From an uncultured cyanobacterium (GTDB lineage: Bacteria; Cyanobacteriota; Cyanobacteriia; CAKZMO01), in assembly GCA_937128595.1 (NCBI GenBank), contig CAKZMO010000222.1, positions 1 to 35,408 on the forward strand: a stretch of 35,408 nt of DNA, in the 5' to 3' direction. Below are positions 33,616 to 35,408 of the stretch, one piece after another. A program made the translations under genes and the position numbers. Within the stretch, counting starts at the first letter, position 1; every line of letters starts with the position of its first letter. A model generated the notes under the pieces. That model ran no database searches. It was not told the origin of the DNA and saw nothing but the letters and a program-made list of their open reading frames with translations.

Positions 33616-33869
33616 AACTGCCAGCCTGTTGCTCCTCGATTCGTAACGGATAACTCGTGGGCTTTGCTTGGACAACCCAGAGTGTGTGCTTTAATAGAAT
33701 TAAAGTTGGTTTAAGAATTGTAACAAGATTCTGTGTTGAACGATTGCTGAAATATGGAATCGCTGAAATCAAAAGCGGGTTGTAGCTCTACGATAGTCCA
33801 AGACGGATGGTTCAAAAACCTGAGCTCAACGTACCAACTTCCTGTCGTTACTAGCGTTCCAAAACTCCC

Positions 33870-34184
33870 ATGAATTATTCTTCTAATCCATCTGCACAGC
33901 ATGAACGCCTAGGTCAGTTGCAGCAGTGCTTATCCCTGGCTCAGGATGTTTCGACCCATGCGAAGGCGAAAGAGTCCTATAGCGATCTGCGCGATCGCCT
34001 TGCGGACGATGCTCCAGAAGTGACTGAACTGATGGACATGCTGTGGACAGAGATGCTGTCGAGTCGTCGGTCAGCCCTGTTCTGGGAAGAGCTGTGCAAC
34101 GTGGAGAAAAAGCTCACGGATCGCATGGCTGAGAACAACATACAGCTCCGACAAAACTACATTCGTCTTGTGCAAGAGCAGTAA
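33870..34184 (+). CDS. Small helical hypothetical protein
   Basis: 104 aa, no membrane segment, strongly helical and charged (AKAKESYSDLRDRLADDAPEVTELMDMLW, then LFWEELCNVEKKLTDRMAENNIQLRQ). I recognise no family. ATG start without a clear Shine-Dalgarno (CTCCC precedes). The following DUF429 gene begins 123 bp after the stop. HIP1-like sequence lies within it and codon usage resembles its neighbours, so it is probably a real gene. Confidence 0.65.
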   Translation: MNYSSNPSAQHERLGQLQQCLSLAQDVSTHAKAKESYSDLRDRLADDAPEVTELMDMLWTEMLSSRRSALFWEELCNVEKKLTDRMAENNIQLRQNYIRLVQEQ

Positions 34185-34306
34185 TTTTCCAGCCGAAAAT
34201 CCTCGTCAGGGTTCTTCGATGCCAAAAGCTTCAGTGGTTATCGAGCCGTTCTTTGCCGATGGCTGCCTAAACAGTGAAAAGCGAAAGCTGAGATGGAGAG
34301 GGAAAG

Positions 34307-35176
34307 CTGAGTTCGGACACCGCATGCTTTATCGGAATCGATCTCGGCTGGTCGTCGGGTGCTACGGGACTGTCGTGCCTAGGGTGGGATGGAAAGTTTC
34401 TGCATATCCGAGCACTAACCTGTGAGATGGCGATCGCTGATATCTTTGACTGGATTCAAGTTCAGCTTGATGAAGAGGGAAAGCAAACTGCTGCGAGGCC
34501 AACTGTTATTGCGGTCGATGCTCCAACCATCATTCCAAATGAAAAAGGGATGAGGCTTCCCGATCGACTGGCTCACCGCTACTTTCATCGTTATCATGCT
34601 GGATGCTATCCCGCAAATTTAGGTCGCCCCTTTGCAGCTCGAACCTTGAAGTTTGGGCAACGTCTTGAATCTATGGGGTTTGTGCATCAGCCAGATTTAG
34701 ATTCTCCACAATCTTCAGGACGCTATCAGCTCGAAGTCTTTCCTCATGCAGCCATCATCCATCTGTTTCAGCTCGATCGAATTCTCAAGTACAAGAAGGG
34801 ACGACTTGCTGAGCGTCGAGCTGAACTTTTGCGGTTGCGGAATTTGATGCGATCGCATCTACCTTACTTAGCTCCACCGCTTTGCCTCCCGACTCCTTCA
34901 GATTCTCAATCTGGAGCTATTGGTTCAAGCGGGCTTGATTTGCCTAATATCCCCTTTGGAGGCCGAGCCCTCAAGGCAGTAGAAGATCAGCTCGACAGCT
35001 TAATTTGCGCCTATGTGGCAGCTCATTGGTGGTATTGGAGTAAGGAGAAAAATTGGGTCTTGGGCGATCGCACTGCGGGATATATCGTTGTCCCGACTCC
35101 TTTCGGGCGTTTAGGAATGGATCAGGCTACGCAACAGATGAGTCGAAAAAGGAACCGAATAATACGGCGTGAATAG
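34307..35176 (+). CDS. DUF429 domain protein (RNase H-like fold), apparent CTG start
   Basis: The track starts at ATG 34427, but the frame is open back to a TGA at 34289 and encodes the expected DUF429 N-terminus, ACFIGIDLGWSSGATGLSCL then GWDGKFLHIRALTCE, which holds the first acidic residue of the RNase H-like core (GIDLGW). Between the TGA and 34427 there is no ATG, GTG or TTG in frame; a CTG at 34307 follows GGAGAGG by 5 nt. The 289-aa product continues with VIAVDAPTIIPNEKGMRLPDR, YHAGCYPANLG, YQLEVFPHAAI, DQLDSLICAYVAAHWWYW and YIVVPTPFG. Function unknown; nuclease activity has been guessed from the fold. Confidence 0.82.
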   Translation: MSSDTACFIGIDLGWSSGATGLSCLGWDGKFLHIRALTCEMAIADIFDWIQVQLDEEGKQTAARPTVIAVDAPTIIPNEKGMRLPDRLAHRYFHRYHAGCYPANLGRPFAARTLKFGQRLESMGFVHQPDLDSPQSSGRYQLEVFPHAAIIHLFQLDRILKYKKGRLAERRAELLRLRNLMRSHLPYLAPPLCLPTPSDSQSGAIGSSGLDLPNIPFGGRALKAVEDQLDSLICAYVAAHWWYWSKEKNWVLGDRTAGYIVVPTPFGRLGMDQATQQMSRKRNRIIRRE

Positions 35177-35295
35177 AGTGCAAAGCAATTGCGTAATGCG
35201 AAAATAGGCTGGTTCATCAAAGGGATACGTGCTTCACCCAAGCTATCTTCCTCATCTATAGCTGCAGATTGATGCTCTGAGTTGATGACTCAGCA

Positions 35296-35398
35296 TATAG
35301 CAATGCGCAGATAGGTTAGGACAGATATTGGTGGAGAAGCCGCGCGGTGCGCGGCTTCTCCACCAACTACTGGTTTTATATCAGCGCGTAGCATTATG
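35296..35398. mobile_element. MITE-like repeat, copy 2 (near window end)
   Basis: Same element as at 21249: TATAGCAATGCGCAGATAGG start, identical core and hairpin TTGGTGGAGAAGCCGCGC with its complement. The right end reads GCATTA instead of GCTATA, and weak similarity continues (TTTAATGT against CATAATGT), so the exact boundary is unclear. The paired change A-T to G-C within the stem relative to copy 1 keeps the hairpin perfect. Confidence 0.85.
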
Positions 35399-35408
35399 GT
35401 TTTAATGT

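Noticed and set aside
34168-34425. 85-aa plus-strand ORF before the DUF429 gene
   Set aside because: It is out of frame with the DUF429 N-terminus, which is the conserved reading here; the composition is unlike a real protein.

Overview
The window is cyanobacterial chromosome. It carries psb30 (ycf12), an ntcB-type nitrogen regulator behind an NtcA-type promoter, a DUF2555 protein, class III cyclase/NB-ARC/TPR and NTT/HEAT architectures, and the HIP1 octamer GCGATCGC throughout genes and spacers. GC is roughly balanced. Genes are mostly single units or short runs on both strands, as in filamentous or Leptolyngbya-like genomes. I see no rRNA, tRNA, CRISPR array, phage block or intact transposase.

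Layout. 1-2114 (-): 5' part of murQ and a mechanosensitive channel with a cyclic-nucleotide-binding domain. 2612-4054 (+): NCS2 purine permease. 4361-10226 (-): a TrpD-like protein, NtcB, then S-formylglutathione hydrolase, coaBC and a DUF2555 protein in one run, then an alpha/beta hydrolase that appears to start with CTG. 10415-11983 (+): purH. 12005-13937 (-): two uncharacterised membrane proteins, one ending in an L7/L12-like domain. 14076-16231 (+): a small conserved protein and a FAD oxidoreductase without the usual redox disulfide. 16377-16508 (-): psb30. 16681-18754 (+): a YkgJ-type Cys-cluster protein overlapping a fused Dpp/Opp-type double ATPase. 18980-19726 (-): an exported protein. 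19999-20985 (+): accA, followed by about 1 kb of non-coding DNA holding tandem hairpins and a MITE-like repeat. 21998-26896 (+): an SDR enzyme, folE with a terminator, and a 966-aa cyclase-STAND-TPR protein. 27164-31344 (+): ridA, a PsiE-like protein and an NTT-like transporter fused to HEAT repeats. 31362-33615 (-): a MetF-like protein and trpS. 33870-35176 (+): a small unknown protein and a DUF429 protein that also appears to start with CTG. The window ends in a second copy of the MITE-like repeat.

How the genes relate. Most are housekeeping: purine synthesis and uptake (purH, NCS2), folate/one-carbon (folE, metF-like), CoA (coaBC), fatty acid (accA), cell-wall recycling (murQ), translation (trpS) and PSII (psb30). 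A cyclic-nucleotide theme, possibly coincidental, links the CNBD channel to the cyclase-STAND-TPR protein. The strongest non-routine observations are: a textbook NtcA promoter for ntcB whose -10 box lies in the loop of a perfect 16-bp inverted repeat; two genes whose only plausible start is CTG; a two-copy MITE-like element whose hairpin shows a compensatory base-pair change; and a near-symmetric CGCAGAT array. I did not find a clear multi-gene undescribed system.
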